This document shows, piece by piece, positions 1 to 10,448 of a stretch of 34,824 nt of DNA. The notes under the pieces were generated by a model that saw nothing but the letters and a program-made list of their open reading frames with translations, ran no database searches and was not told the DNA's origin. The position numbers were made by a program, and so were the translations under genes. Every line of letters starts with the position of its first letter. Position 1 is the first letter of the stretch. Source of the DNA: Thermoleophilia bacterium (GTDB lineage Bacteria; Actinomycetota; Thermoleophilia; Gaiellales; Gaiellaceae); the NCBI GenBank assembly GCA_025925195.1, contig JAICLU010000007.1, forward strand, positions 1 through 34,824, read 5' to 3'.

Positions 1-179
1 ACGGTCGTCAGGACGACTGCGGCCACGGTCGCGACGAGCGCGCTGACGCCGACGCCGTAGAAGTGGACCCACATCGGCGGCATCACCTGCACCTCGCCGA
101 AGGCGAGAATGAGCGCAGCCGGGACGACGGCGCACGCGCCGAGCAGGGCGAAGATCGAGCCGAAGGGCCGCCGCAGCAT
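1..179 (-). CDS. Membrane protein, N-terminal fragment (runs off the window start)
   Basis: Reverse-strand frame from ATG at 179 reads MLRRPFGSIFALLGACAVVPAALILAFGEVQVMPPMWVHFYGVGVSALVATVAAVVLTT with two hydrophobic segments and no stop before the window edge. Confidence 0.55.
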   Translation of the reverse strand, partial: MLRRPFGSIFALLGACAVVPAALILAFGEVQVMPPMWVHFYGVGVSALVATVAAVVLTT

Positions 180-224
180 CCGCCAACGAGTATCGGATGT
201 TTTCCTGGGATAGTGAAGACCCAG

Positions 225-569
225 ATGGCAGAGCTGCGATCGGCCCTCCTGGCCCTCCACAAGTCCCTCCTGGCGGCCGAGCGGCGCCAGGTGGAGCGTG
301 TCCACGGGCGGCTCGGGAACGCGGAGTTCCTGCAGATCGTGTCGGATCCGGTGCGGTACGGCTGGTTGAAGCCCTTTACCGAGCTGTTGCTCCATTTCGA
401 CGACGAGGAGTACGCCGGCGACCTCGTCGTGGATGCCCGCGAGCTGCTGCTGCCGCCGAAGGCCGAGACGCCCTTCGGCCGCCGCTACCTCTCCCTGATG
501 CAGCGCGAGCCGGGCCTTGTCGTCGACCATCGCACCGTCACGCGCCTGCTCGAACGCAGGCCCGGCTAG
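225..569 (+). CDS. Hypothetical protein, about 114 aa
   Basis: ATG at 225, in frame with the listed 63..569 ORF; MAELRSALLALHKSLLAAERRQVERVHGRLGNAEFLQ...FTELLLHFDDEEYAGD; soluble, charged, helical. Confidence 0.6.
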   Translation: MAELRSALLALHKSLLAAERRQVERVHGRLGNAEFLQIVSDPVRYGWLKPFTELLLHFDDEEYAGDLVVDARELLLPPKAETPFGRRYLSLMQREPGLVVDHRTVTRLLERRPG

Positions 570-578
570 GCGTTGCCG

Positions 579-971
579 CTACTTCTCGTCGAGCTTCAGG
601 GCGGCGCTGTTGATGCAATAGCGGCTGCCCGTGGGAAGCGGCCCGTCCGGGAAGAGGTGGCCGAGGTGGCCGCCGCAGCTCGCGCACATCACCTCGGTGC
701 GAACCATGCCGAACGACGTGTCGGTTTCCTCCTCGACGGCATCGCCGGCGGCCGGGGCGGAGAACGCCGGCCAGCCGCAGCCGGAGTCGTATTTCGCGTC
801 CGACTCGAAGAGGACGGCGCCGCAGCCGGCGCAGCGGTACGTCCCGGGCTCGAAGGTGAAGTCGTACTCGCCGCTGAACGGCGCCTCGGTTCCCTTCTCC
901 CGCAGGACGCGGTACTGCTCGGGCGTCAGCTCAGCCCGCCACTCGGCGTCGGTCTTCTCGATTCGGCTCAT
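579..971 (-). CDS. msrB: Peptide-methionine (R)-S-oxide reductase MsrB
   Basis: [53 protein letters not shown] motifs with paired zinc CxxC motifs and the catalytic RYCINS motif. Confidence 0.95.
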   Translation of the reverse strand: MSRIEKTDAEWRAELTPEQYRVLREKGTEAPFSGEYDFTFEPGTYRCAGCGAVLFESDAKYDSGCGWPAFSAPAAGDAVEEETDTSFGMVRTEVMCASCGGHLGHLFPDGPLPTGSRYCINSAALKLDEK

Positions 972-973
972 GA

Positions 974-2545
<1,572 letters not shown>

Positions 2546-2569
2546 CCGCCGATCCTGCTACCCTGGTGC

Positions 2570-2595
2570 CACGGACGACAACGGGTCGTCCCGTG
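2570..2595 (+). other. Imperfect hairpin in the 5' region of the helicase gene
   Basis: CACGGACGAC ... GTCGTCCCGTG, complementary apart from a single-base bulge. Confidence 0.4.
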
Positions 2596-2621
2596 GGATC
2601 CAGCCTCTCGTTCCTCCTTGC

Positions 2622-2651
2622 GTGGTTTCGAGTCGTGTGATCTCGAACCAC
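2622..2651 (+). other. Imperfect hairpin in the 5' region of the helicase gene
   Basis: GTGGTTTCGAG ... CTCGAACCAC, complementary apart from a single-base bulge; just upstream of the AGGAG ribosome-binding site and ATG at 2678. Confidence 0.4.
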
Positions 2652-2677
2652 AAGCACCGATAGGAGTCGAACACCAC

Positions 2678-3847
2678 ATGGAGCTTTCGTTTCAATCGCT
2701 CGGCGTGAGCGCTGCCGTCGAGCAAGCGCTTGCCGCTCGGGGCATCCTCGAGCCGTTCCGCATCCAGACCCTCGTCCTGCCCGACGCCCTGGCCGGCCTC
2801 GACATCCTCGCGAAGGCCCCGACGGGCTCCGGCAAGACGATCGCCTTCGGCCTCCCGGTCGTCGAGCGCACCGACGCATCGGCAAAGGCGCCGTCGGCGC
2901 TGGTCCTCGTCCCGACCCGCGAGCTCGCGCTCCAGGTCGCGGACGAGCTGTCGAAGTTCGCGGGGGCGAAGCACCTGAAGGTCGGGCTCGCGTACGGCGG
3001 CGCGCCGGTCGGCGCGCAGGCCAAGCGCCTGCAGGGCGCCCACATCGTCGTCGCGACGCCGGGGCGCCTGCAGGATCTCGTCGAGCGCCGCCTCGTGTCG
3101 CTCGACGGCATCCGCATCCTCGTCCTCGACGAGGCCGACCGGATGCTCGACATGGGCTTCCGGCCGCAGGTCGAGCGGATCGTCCGCCGGGTGCCGAACG
3201 ACCGCCAGACGATGCTCTTCTCCGCCACGCTCGACGGCGAGGTCGGCGAGCTCGCACACGCGTACACGACGGATCCGTCGCAGTTCGAGGCACGTCGCGA
3301 CGGCGCCGACGAGGACGGCGACGTCGAGCACCAGTTCGTCCCGGTCACGCCGGACGGCAAGCTCGACACGCTCGTCGAGCTGCTCGAAGCCGAGCCCGGG
3401 CTCTCGCTCGTGTTCGTCCGGACCAAGCGGGGCGCCGACCGCCTCGCCGACAAGCTGAAGCGGCGCGGCATCTCCGCCGTCGCCATGCACGGCGACCTCG
3501 GCCAGTCGCAGCGGGAGCGCGCGCTCGAGCGGTTTCGCACCGGCAAGGTGACGACGCTCGTCGCAACCGACGTCGCGGCCCGCGGGCTCGACCTCGAGGC
3601 GATCGAGCACGTGATCAACTTCGATCCGCCGGAGGACGACAAGGGCTACGTGCACCGGGTGGGACGGACCGGTCGTGCCGGTCGCGCCGGTCGCGGCAGC
3701 ACCCTCGTTCTGCCGGAGCAGCAGGCCGATGTCAGCCGGGTTGCAATGCTGGCCGGACATCGAGAGACTTTCGAGAGCACAGGTATGCGCACTGCTCGCC
3801 CGAAGCTCGTCTATACGAGCCGTCGCGGCCGGCGCTCGCGCTGGTAA
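2678..3847 (+). CDS. DEAD-box ATP-dependent RNA helicase
   Basis: Q motif plus [59 protein letters not shown] upstream of ATG 2678. Confidence 0.95.
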   Translation: MELSFQSLGVSAAVEQALAARGILEPFRIQTLVLPDALAGLDILAKAPTGSGKTIAFGLPVVERTDASAKAPSALVLVPTRELALQVADELSKFAGAKHLKVGLAYGGAPVGAQAKRLQGAHIVVATPGRLQDLVERRLVSLDGIRILVLDEADRMLDMGFRPQVERIVRRVPNDRQTMLFSATLDGEVGELAHAYTTDPSQFEARRDGADEDGDVEHQFVPVTPDGKLDTLVELLEAEPGLSLVFVRTKRGADRLADKLKRRGISAVAMHGDLGQSQRERALERFRTGKVTTLVATDVAARGLDLEAIEHVINFDPPEDDKGYVHRVGRTGRAGRAGRGSTLVLPEQQADVSRVAMLAGHRETFESTGMRTARPKLVYTSRRGRRSRW

Positions 3848-3866
3848 CGCGGGGGAGGTGAATCAA

Positions 3867-4073
3867 TTGGCTACAGGGACTGTTAAGTGGTTCAGCGACG
3901 AGAAGGGCTACGGCTTCATCACGCCGGAGGACGGGTCGAAGGATCTGTTCGTGCACTTCAGCGGCATCTCGGGTGACGGCTTCAAGTCGCTCGCCGAGGG
4001 CGCGCGCGTCGAGTTCGAGGCAACGGAGGGTCAGAAGGGCCCGCAGGCGACCAACGTTCGCCTGATCGGGTAA
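3867..4073 (+). CDS. Cold-shock domain protein (CspA family)
   Basis: [36 protein letters not shown] start at 3867 (alternative GTG at 3858) behind GGGGGAGG. Confidence 0.93.
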   Translation: MATGTVKWFSDEKGYGFITPEDGSKDLFVHFSGISGDGFKSLAEGARVEFEATEGQKGPQATNVRLIG

Positions 4074-4097
4074 CACCGCTCTCGCACCGTTTCGTTC

Positions 4098-4121
4098 GAA
4101 GGGCCCCGCAAGGGGCCCTTC
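4098..4121. terminator. Bidirectional stem-loop terminator between csp and ctaB
   Basis: Perfect 10-bp stem GAAGGGCCCC-GCAA-GGGGCCCTTC between convergent genes; no long T tract. Confidence 0.75.
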
Positions 4122-4126
4122 GTCGT

Positions 4127-5314
4127 TCAGAGCGCGGCGTCGACCGCTGCGGCGACGAAGAGCAGCGCGAGATAGAGCAGCGAGTAGTGGAACGCGAACG
4201 CGGCCCGGCGGCGGTCGCCGTCGCGAAGCCGCAGCGCGAGGACGAGAAAGATGCCGCCGAGCCCAAGCGCGAAGACGAGATAGACGAGGCCGAACGCGCC
4301 GGCCGCATACGGCACGACCGTGAAGGCGACGAGCGCGATCGTGTACCAGACGATCCGCCGCACGGTCGCCGGGACGCCGGCGGCAACCGGCAGCATCGGA
4401 ACGTTCGCCTTCGCGTAGTGCTCGCGGAGCAGAAGGGCGAGCGCCCAGAAGTGGGGCGGCGTCCAGAGGAAGACGATCACGAAGAGCCACAGCGCCGGCA
4501 GGCCGAGGTTGCCGGTCGCCGCTGCGTAGCCGACGAGCGGCGGCACCGCGCCTGCGGCGCCTCCGAGCACGATGTTCTGCGGGCCGCGCCGCTTCAGGTA
4601 CCCGGTATAGACGAGCACGTAGAACGCGTTGCCGACGAGTGCGAGCACCGCCGTCAGCACGTTGACGCTCGACGCGAGCAGCGTGAACGAGCAGGCCGAC
4701 AGCGCGAGCCCGAACTCGAGGGCGCGCGACGGCGCGAGCCGTCCGGTCGCGACCGGACGTCCTTCCGTGCGGGATCCCATGAGGCGGTCGATGTCGCGGT
4801 CGAGCAGATGGTTGAGCGCGCTCGCGCCACCGCAGGCAAGTGCGAGGCCGACCATCGCGAGCACGAACTGCGCGCTGCCGGGCCAGCCGCGCGCGCCGAC
4901 GACCATGCCGCACGCGCCCGTGACGAGCAACAGGCTCATGATGCGCGGCTTCGTCAGCGTCAGGTAGTCGCGGGCGCTGCCGCGTTCGAGCGGGGCGCCG
5001 CGCAGGCAGCGCGCCGCAGCCACGCAGGTCGCCGCGAGCGCGAGCGATGCGAGCACGAGGTGCAGTTGCCGCGTCGTGACGGCGGCCGAGGTGCAGAAGA
5101 GCGCAAGCGCCGCACACGCCGGCGGCAGCAGTCTGCGGTGCGACAGGAAGGCGGCGAGCACGAGCGCCAGCAGGGGTGGCAGCGCCGCGGCCGCGACGAC
5201 GTCGTGCGTCGAGCGGCTGCCGGTCGCGCCGCTGACGACCGCGATCAGGCAGCCGGCGGCGGCGGCGAGCGCGGTCAGGCGCAGAGCGAGGCCGCCGCTC
5301 GCACCGGTTCTCAC
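4127..5314 (-). CDS. ctaB: Protoheme IX farnesyltransferase (heme O synthase) with N-terminal TM extension
   Basis: DYLTLTKPRIMSLLLVTG, NHLLDRDIDRLMGSRTEGRPVATG, YTGYLKRRGPQNIVLGGAAGAVPPLVGYAA, WTPPHFWALAL: UbiA/CyoE motifs. Confidence 0.92.
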   Translation of the reverse strand: MRTGASGGLALRLTALAAAAGCLIAVVSGATGSRSTHDVVAAAALPPLLALVLAAFLSHRRLLPPACAALALFCTSAAVTTRQLHLVLASLALAATCVAAARCLRGAPLERGSARDYLTLTKPRIMSLLLVTGACGMVVGARGWPGSAQFVLAMVGLALACGGASALNHLLDRDIDRLMGSRTEGRPVATGRLAPSRALEFGLALSACSFTLLASSVNVLTAVLALVGNAFYVLVYTGYLKRRGPQNIVLGGAAGAVPPLVGYAAATGNLGLPALWLFVIVFLWTPPHFWALALLLREHYAKANVPMLPVAAGVPATVRRIVWYTIALVAFTVVPYAAGAFGLVYLVFALGLGGIFLVLALRLRDGDRRRAAFAFHYSLLYLALLFVAAAVDAAL

Positions 5315-5991
5315 GCGGGGTCCCGCGCGAGCCGCGCCAGGTCAGACTGGACGAACGACTGCAAGAACGGGAACAGGTACGCAGTCCGCTCGGAGCCCCT
5401 CCGGTCGATCAGGTAGAGCGCGAGGCTGTGCACGATGTCGTTCGTCGTCGGCTCGACCTCGACCCCGTAGCGCTTCCACACGGCGGCGAGCTGCGCGCGG
5501 TGCGGCGCGTTCAGCCAGTGCAGCTGCCAGGGGCCCGACAGCTTCCATTTCGCGAGGGCGTGCGAGATCGAGCCCGGAGTGTCGCCGCGCGGGTCGACGC
5601 TGACCACGAGGACGACGGGGCGCCGCGCGGCCGGGAGCCGTCGCATGATCGAGCCGAGCTCACGGCCGACGATCGGGCATGCGGTCGTGCACTGCGAGTC
5701 GAGGAAGACGAGCAGCACCGGCTTTCCGCGCAGCCCTGCCAGCGAGATGGATGCGCCGTGTTGATCGCGGAGCGCGAACGGCGGAGCGGGGCGGGCGCCC
5801 GGCGCCCACGACGCCTGCCCATGGAACTCGGGCAGCGCCGGCTTCACGAGGGTGGTCGCGCCGCGCTCGTGCAGGACGCGGACGAGCGCACCGGCGCCGA
5901 TACCGGCCAGCGCGACCGCTGCGAGCACGAGCCCGACCTGCGCTCCGGCGGGCCGGCCGCGGCCGGGCGCGGCTGCGCCGACCTCGGTCAT
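5311..5991 (-). CDS. SCO1/SenC-family copper chaperone
   Basis: FALRDQHGASISLAGLRGKPVLLVFLDSQCTTACPIVGREL: thioredoxin-like fold with CxxxC metal site; ATGA overlap with ctaB and with the upstream small ORF. Confidence 0.9.
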   Translation of the reverse strand: MTEVGAAAPGRGRPAGAQVGLVLAAVALAGIGAGALVRVLHERGATTLVKPALPEFHGQASWAPGARPAPPFALRDQHGASISLAGLRGKPVLLVFLDSQCTTACPIVGRELGSIMRRLPAARRPVVLVVSVDPRGDTPGSISHALAKWKLSGPWQLHWLNAPHRAQLAAVWKRYGVEVEPTTNDIVHSLALYLIDRRGSERTAYLFPFLQSFVQSDLARLARDPA

Positions 5992-6131
5992 TGCACCTTG
6001 CCGCTGCGCGCGCCGGGCGTGCGCCGTCGTAGCAGGATCCACCAGTAGATGCCGACGGCGATCAGCGCGCCGACGGGGATGACGAGGGACAGGATCGCGC
6101 CGGTGAGGAAGTGCGTTGCGAGCAGGATCAT
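5988..6131 (-). CDS. 47-aa single-TM protein in the cytochrome oxidase operon
   Basis: MILLATHFLTGAILSLVIPVGALIAVGIYWWILLRRRTPGARSGKVQ; stop overlaps the SCO1 ATG (ATGA) and the start lies 2 bp after the ctaG stop. Confidence 0.65.
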   Translation of the reverse strand: MILLATHFLTGAILSLVIPVGALIAVGIYWWILLRRRTPGARSGKVQ

Positions 6132-6133
6132 GG

Positions 6134-6982
6134 TCAGGTTCCTCTCAGGAGACGCCCACGCGCCGGCAGGGGATCGAGCCAGCGGTAGACGAAGACGACG
6201 ATGGCGGCCGTGTACGCGATCGAGCCGGGCACCCACATGACGCCGGCGGCGAGGCGCTGGTCGGTGAGCTCTGACAGGCCGCCCGGGCGGTGCGCGAGGT
6301 CCGCATACCCGGAGTAGAGCGCGTTCGGCTCGAACGCGAGGATCACCGAGAGCAGCCAGCCGACGAGCATCCCCGATCCTGCAAAGGCGACCCGGTGCAG
6401 CCAGTCGAGTCGAGACCGGAACGGCGGCGAATCGACGATCGCCCCCCAGAAGAGCAGCGCCGTCGCGAAGAACAGCGCGTGCTCGAGGTCGTGCACGGCC
6501 TCGTTCCGCAACGTCAGGTCGTACAGCGCGGGCAGGTGCCAGACGAGCAGGGTCGTCGAGGCAACGGTCCACGCGCACACGGGATGGCCGAACGCGTGCG
6601 TGACTGCGCGCAGCCACGCGGCGCGCGGGCTGAGAGCGAGCGTCCGCGCGGTCGCGCGGCGGAAGCTCAGCGGCAGCGGCTGCCACATCCGCATCCAGGG
6701 CGCCGAGACCACGATGAGCGGCGGCGCGACCGCGATCAACAGCACGTGCTGCACCATGTGCGCGAGGAACAGCCGGTCGGCGAGCGCGTCGAGCGGCGAG
6801 TCGAGCGCGACGACGACGGCGAGCAGACCCAGCGAGAAGGCGATCGTCCGGCCGCGCTGCTCGTTGCCATGCGGCCCCGAGACGCGGCGCCTCCCGCCGA
6901 GCCAGTACAGGATCGCTGCGATCGCGACGACCGCGAGCGGCGGCTCGATCGGCCAGGCGGCGGCGCTCGTCAGGCTGGGCAC
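6134..6982 (-). CDS. ctaG: Cytochrome c oxidase assembly factor, CtaG (caa3-type) family
   Basis: Multi-TM; FLAHMVQHVLLIAVAPPLIVVSAPW, HLPALYDLTLRNEAVHDLEHALFFATALLFWGAI, QRLAAGVMWVPGSIAY. Confidence 0.88.
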   Translation of the reverse strand: MPSLTSAAAWPIEPPLAVVAIAAILYWLGGRRRVSGPHGNEQRGRTIAFSLGLLAVVVALDSPLDALADRLFLAHMVQHVLLIAVAPPLIVVSAPWMRMWQPLPLSFRRATARTLALSPRAAWLRAVTHAFGHPVCAWTVASTTLLVWHLPALYDLTLRNEAVHDLEHALFFATALLFWGAIVDSPPFRSRLDWLHRVAFAGSGMLVGWLLSVILAFEPNALYSGYADLAHRPGGLSELTDQRLAAGVMWVPGSIAYTAAIVVFVYRWLDPLPARGRLLRGT

Positions 6983-6992
6983 CGCGCGGGCC

Positions 6993-7673
6993 TCAGATCA
7001 GGTAGAGGACGACCCAGCTGAGGACGCCGAGCCCCGCCACGAAGCCCCAGTAGAAGGACAGGGACTCGAGGCCCGGCCGCACGAGCGACAGCGGATCGCT
7101 GATGTCGTGGCCCGGCCGTCCCGGGTCGCCGGACGCCTCGCCGGGAGCCGGGGAGCCGGTCGCGTGGCTCCGGTAGCGCAGCGAGGTCGCGACGATGTTC
7201 TCCAGCCAGAAGAGCGTGCCGATCGTGAAGAGCACGTTGAACGCCGTCCAGCCGAAGAAGACGCTCGCGTAGCCGCCGTCGGCCGGGCCGAACCCGATCG
7301 CCGTCCATTCGATCACCTGCACCACGACCCCGGCGATTCCGAGCGCGAGCGCGACCACTCCCGTGCGGCGCCACTGCGCGCGGCGCCCCGCACGGTGCTG
7401 CAGCAGTCCGATCCGCACGAGCAATGCGCTCAGGACGATCAGCGCCATGACGATCGTGCCGTAGGCGAGCGACGGGTCGATGTGCTTCGGCCGCCACTTG
7501 TCCGCATTGTTCAACGAGCGGAGGTAGAAGTACGCGAAGACGAACGCGAGGAAGAAGAACGCCGTCGCGCTGGCGAACAGATGCGCTCCGGAGTTCAGGT
7601 TGCGGCCGAGCAGCTCCGGCGGCTCGCCCTCGACGATCTCGTAGTCGGTCGCATGGCTCACCAGTTCGCTCAT
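6993..7673 (-). CDS. ctaE: Cytochrome c oxidase subunit III
   Basis: LFASATAFFFLAFVFAYFYLRS, LLFWLENIVATSLRY, FYWGFVAGLGVLSWVVLYLI; located between ctaD and ctaG. Confidence 0.88.
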   Translation of the reverse strand: MSELVSHATDYEIVEGEPPELLGRNLNSGAHLFASATAFFFLAFVFAYFYLRSLNNADKWRPKHIDPSLAYGTIVMALIVLSALLVRIGLLQHRAGRRAQWRRTGVVALALGIAGVVVQVIEWTAIGFGPADGGYASVFFGWTAFNVLFTIGTLFWLENIVATSLRYRSHATGSPAPGEASGDPGRPGHDISDPLSLVRPGLESLSFYWGFVAGLGVLSWVVLYLI

Positions 7674-9562
7674 GACATGCCTCCTACGCCGGTCGGGGCG
7701 GGTACGGCGACCGGGCCGCGCGCCTCGCCGTAGTCGTACGGATCACTCGTGATGTGTGGAATCCGGTCGAAGTTGTGCACCGGAACGGGCGACGGCAGCT
7801 GCCACTCGAGCGAGCGCGAGCCCCAGGGATTCGCCGGCGCCGGCACCTTCGCGAACACGAGCGACCAGACGAAGTTCACGAGGAACAGCAGCAGCGAGAA
7901 CCCGAGCACGAACGCCGAGATCGACACCCAGTCGTTCAGGAACTGCAGCGTGTGCGCGTACGTCACCGCGCGGCGCGGCTGCCCGAGGAACCCGATCGCG
8001 AACAACGGCCCGAACGTCGAGTTGAACGAGATGAACATCAGCCAGAAGTGCACCTTCCCGAGGCGCTCGTTCAGCATGTAGCCCGTCATCTTCGGCACCC
8101 AGTAGTAGATCGCGGCGAAGAAGGTGAACACGAGCCCGCCCATGATCGTGTAGTGGAAGTGGGCCATCGAGAAGAAGCTGCCGTGCGTCGTCACGTCGCT
8201 CGGAACGTCGGAGAGGAAGACGCCCGACAGCCCGCCGATCAGGAAGTTGAAGAACCAGGCGAGGCAGAACAGCATCGGCACCGGGAAGCGCAGGTTGCCG
8301 CGCCAGAGCGTCATCAGACCGCAGAGGAACGTGAAGCCGGTCGGAATCGAGATCAGCTCGGTCGACAGCATGTAGAACGGCCGCAGGTCGCTGTTGATGC
8401 CGCTGACGAAGATGTGGTGCTGCCAGACGAGCCAGCTCAGCAGCGTGACGCCGAGCAAGCCCGCGACCGAGAGGCGGTAGCCCCAGAGCGGCTTGCGCGC
8501 GAACACCGGCAGGAGCTCGAGCACGATCGCGAATCCGGGCAGCGCGAGGATGTAGACCTCCGGGTGCCCGAAGATCCAGAACAGGTTCTCGTACAGGTAT
8601 GGACTGCCGCCGCCGGTCGGCAGGAAGAAGGTCGTCTGCGCCGTCCGGTCGAGCATCGCCATGCCGAGCACCGCGACGAGCACCGGGGCTGCGAGCACCA
8701 TGAGGATCGCGGTCGACAGCACGCCCCAGCAGAAGATCGGCAGGCGCGACCACGTCAACCCCGGCGCGCGCATGGTCACGATCGTCGCGATCATGTTCAG
8801 GCCGAGCAGGCACATCGAGATCCCGACGAGCGCGAAGAACACGATGTACGCGTCCATGCCGGCGTTCGCCTGATCGTTGAGCGGCTCGTAGCCCGTCCAC
8901 CCCGTGGGGAAGCCGCCGAAGAAGATCGTCGTCGTCAGGATCGCGCCTGCCGACATCAGCAGCCAGAAGGTCAGCGCCTCGATGCGCGGGAAGGCCATCC
9001 GGCGCGCGCCGATCATCAGCGGCACGAGGTAGTTCGCAAACGGCCCGAGGATGCCGCTCGTGAACATCCCCATCATCATCGTGCCGTGCATTCCGACGAG
9101 CGTCAGGTACTGGCCGGGCGGGAAGATATGGCTCGTCGGGCTGAGCAGCTCCATTCGGATGAACATCGCGTTCAGCCCGCCGACGAAGAAGAAGAGACCG
9201 ATCCCCCACAGGTACTGGATGCCGACGACCTTGTGGTCGGTGCAGAGGCCGAAGTAACGGCCCGCGCCCTCCGTCTCCTTCTCGCGGAGCGACGGCGGAT
9301 AGCCGCGCATGCGCGACCACGGGTAGACGCCGAAGCCCAACCCGATCAGGAAGCCGAGCAGGCCGATGATGTAGCCGCAGAAGATCGCGACGTCGTTCTG
9401 GTCGATGTCGCCGAAGTAGTCGATGCTCGCGCCGGCGACCTGGTGGCCGATGAACCAGCCGAGATACCAGCCGCCGACGCCGAGGACGACCGCCGTCAGC
9501 AGGTTGAACCCGATCAGGCGGCGCCAGAGCGGTGGAGTGGTCTCGATCGCGACTGCGCTCAC
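7670..9562 (-). CDS. ctaD: Cytochrome c oxidase subunit I (GTG start)
   Basis: CTDHKVVGIQYL, MHGTMMMGMF, WIFGHPEVYILALPGFAI, WQHHIFVSGI, HFHYTIMGG: canonical heme-copper motifs; GTG at 9562. Confidence 0.96.
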   Translation of the reverse strand: MSAVAIETTPPLWRRLIGFNLLTAVVLGVGGWYLGWFIGHQVAGASIDYFGDIDQNDVAIFCGYIIGLLGFLIGLGFGVYPWSRMRGYPPSLREKETEGAGRYFGLCTDHKVVGIQYLWGIGLFFFVGGLNAMFIRMELLSPTSHIFPPGQYLTLVGMHGTMMMGMFTSGILGPFANYLVPLMIGARRMAFPRIEALTFWLLMSAGAILTTTIFFGGFPTGWTGYEPLNDQANAGMDAYIVFFALVGISMCLLGLNMIATIVTMRAPGLTWSRLPIFCWGVLSTAILMVLAAPVLVAVLGMAMLDRTAQTTFFLPTGGGSPYLYENLFWIFGHPEVYILALPGFAIVLELLPVFARKPLWGYRLSVAGLLGVTLLSWLVWQHHIFVSGINSDLRPFYMLSTELISIPTGFTFLCGLMTLWRGNLRFPVPMLFCLAWFFNFLIGGLSGVFLSDVPSDVTTHGSFFSMAHFHYTIMGGLVFTFFAAIYYWVPKMTGYMLNERLGKVHFWLMFISFNSTFGPLFAIGFLGQPRRAVTYAHTLQFLNDWVSISAFVLGFSLLLFLVNFVWSLVFAKVPAPANPWGSRSLEWQLPSPVPVHNFDRIPHITSDPYDYGEARGPVAVPAPTGVGGMS

Positions 9563-9578
9563 GCAGGGCTCCTCTCGG

Positions 9579-10448
9579 TCAGCCCGCGCGTTGCGACGGG
9601 TCGGGCAGATACGTGGTCGAGTAGGGCGGCAGATACTTCGAGACGGGCGCGAAGTACGACTGCTGCTGCTTGATCCAGCTCGTGAACCGGCCGGACGCCA
9701 CGACGTGGCCGGTGTCGAACATGTAGCCGTGCCACAGGCCGCAGAGTTCTGCACAGCGGATGTCGAACTGCATCGGGTCCTTCGTGTGCACGTAGACGAT
9801 GTTGTCGACGCCCGGGTTCGCGTCGGCCTTGACGCCGAGCCCGTACGCCCAGAACGAATGGATCGCGTCGAGTGACGTCACGTGCAGCCGCACGAGCGTC
9901 CCCGCCGGCAGCACGAGGTGCGGTGTCTCGATGCCGCCGTACGTGGGGTAGCGATACGTGAACTCCCACTGCTGCCCGATCACCTGGACGTCGAGCGCCT
10001 TCTGGTAGCCGGCCGGCTGGAACGCCGCCGTCGGGCCCTGGCCGCCGCCGGCGCCCGACTGCACGAGCTCGTAGCTGCCGAACCCGGCCAGGAAGAGGAC
10101 GATCGCCGACGTGATGACCATCCACAGCGTCTGGATCCGCGCGTTGCCACGGATCGGCGGCCCGTCCTCGAGTGCCCCGACCGTGCCGCGGTTCCGGAAC
10201 GTCCAGAGGGCGTAGCCGAGGAACATCACGACGAACAGGCCGGGCGGCGTCATGATCGCGAGCAGCCACGAGTTGTCGAAGACCTGCTCGTGCGCCTGCG
10301 CAGACCCGTTCCCGGGCGGCAGGTGGTCGCCGAGGAAGATCGCGACGAGCGGCGTCGCGATGACGCTCGCGACGATCCAGGCGACGAGGAAGCGCTTGCC
10401 GTGGTCGGTCGCGGGCGCGGGCGTTGTGGATGCGGCGGCCTCGGTCAT
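9579..10448 (-). CDS. ctaC: Cytochrome c oxidase subunit II (CuA)
   Basis: Two TM segments, VIGQQWEFTYRYP, DAIHSFWAYGLGVKADANPG, CAELCGLWHGYM (CuA ligands). Confidence 0.95.
   Translation of the reverse strand: MTEAAASTTPAPATDHGKRFLVAWIVASVIATPLVAIFLGDHLPPGNGSAQAHEQVFDNSWLLAIMTPPGLFVVMFLGYALWTFRNRGTVGALEDGPPIRGNARIQTLWMVITSAIVLFLAGFGSYELVQSGAGGGQGPTAAFQPAGYQKALDVQVIGQQWEFTYRYPTYGGIETPHLVLPAGTLVRLHVTSLDAIHSFWAYGLGVKADANPGVDNIVYVHTKDPMQFDIRCAELCGLWHGYMFDTGHVVASGRFTSWIKQQQSYFAPVSKYLPPYSTTYLPDPSQRAG

Noticed and set aside
7754-9673. 639-aa plus-strand ORF antisense to ctaD
   Set aside because: Arg/Glu/His/Asp-rich product mirroring ctaD codons; ctaD has unmistakable motifs.
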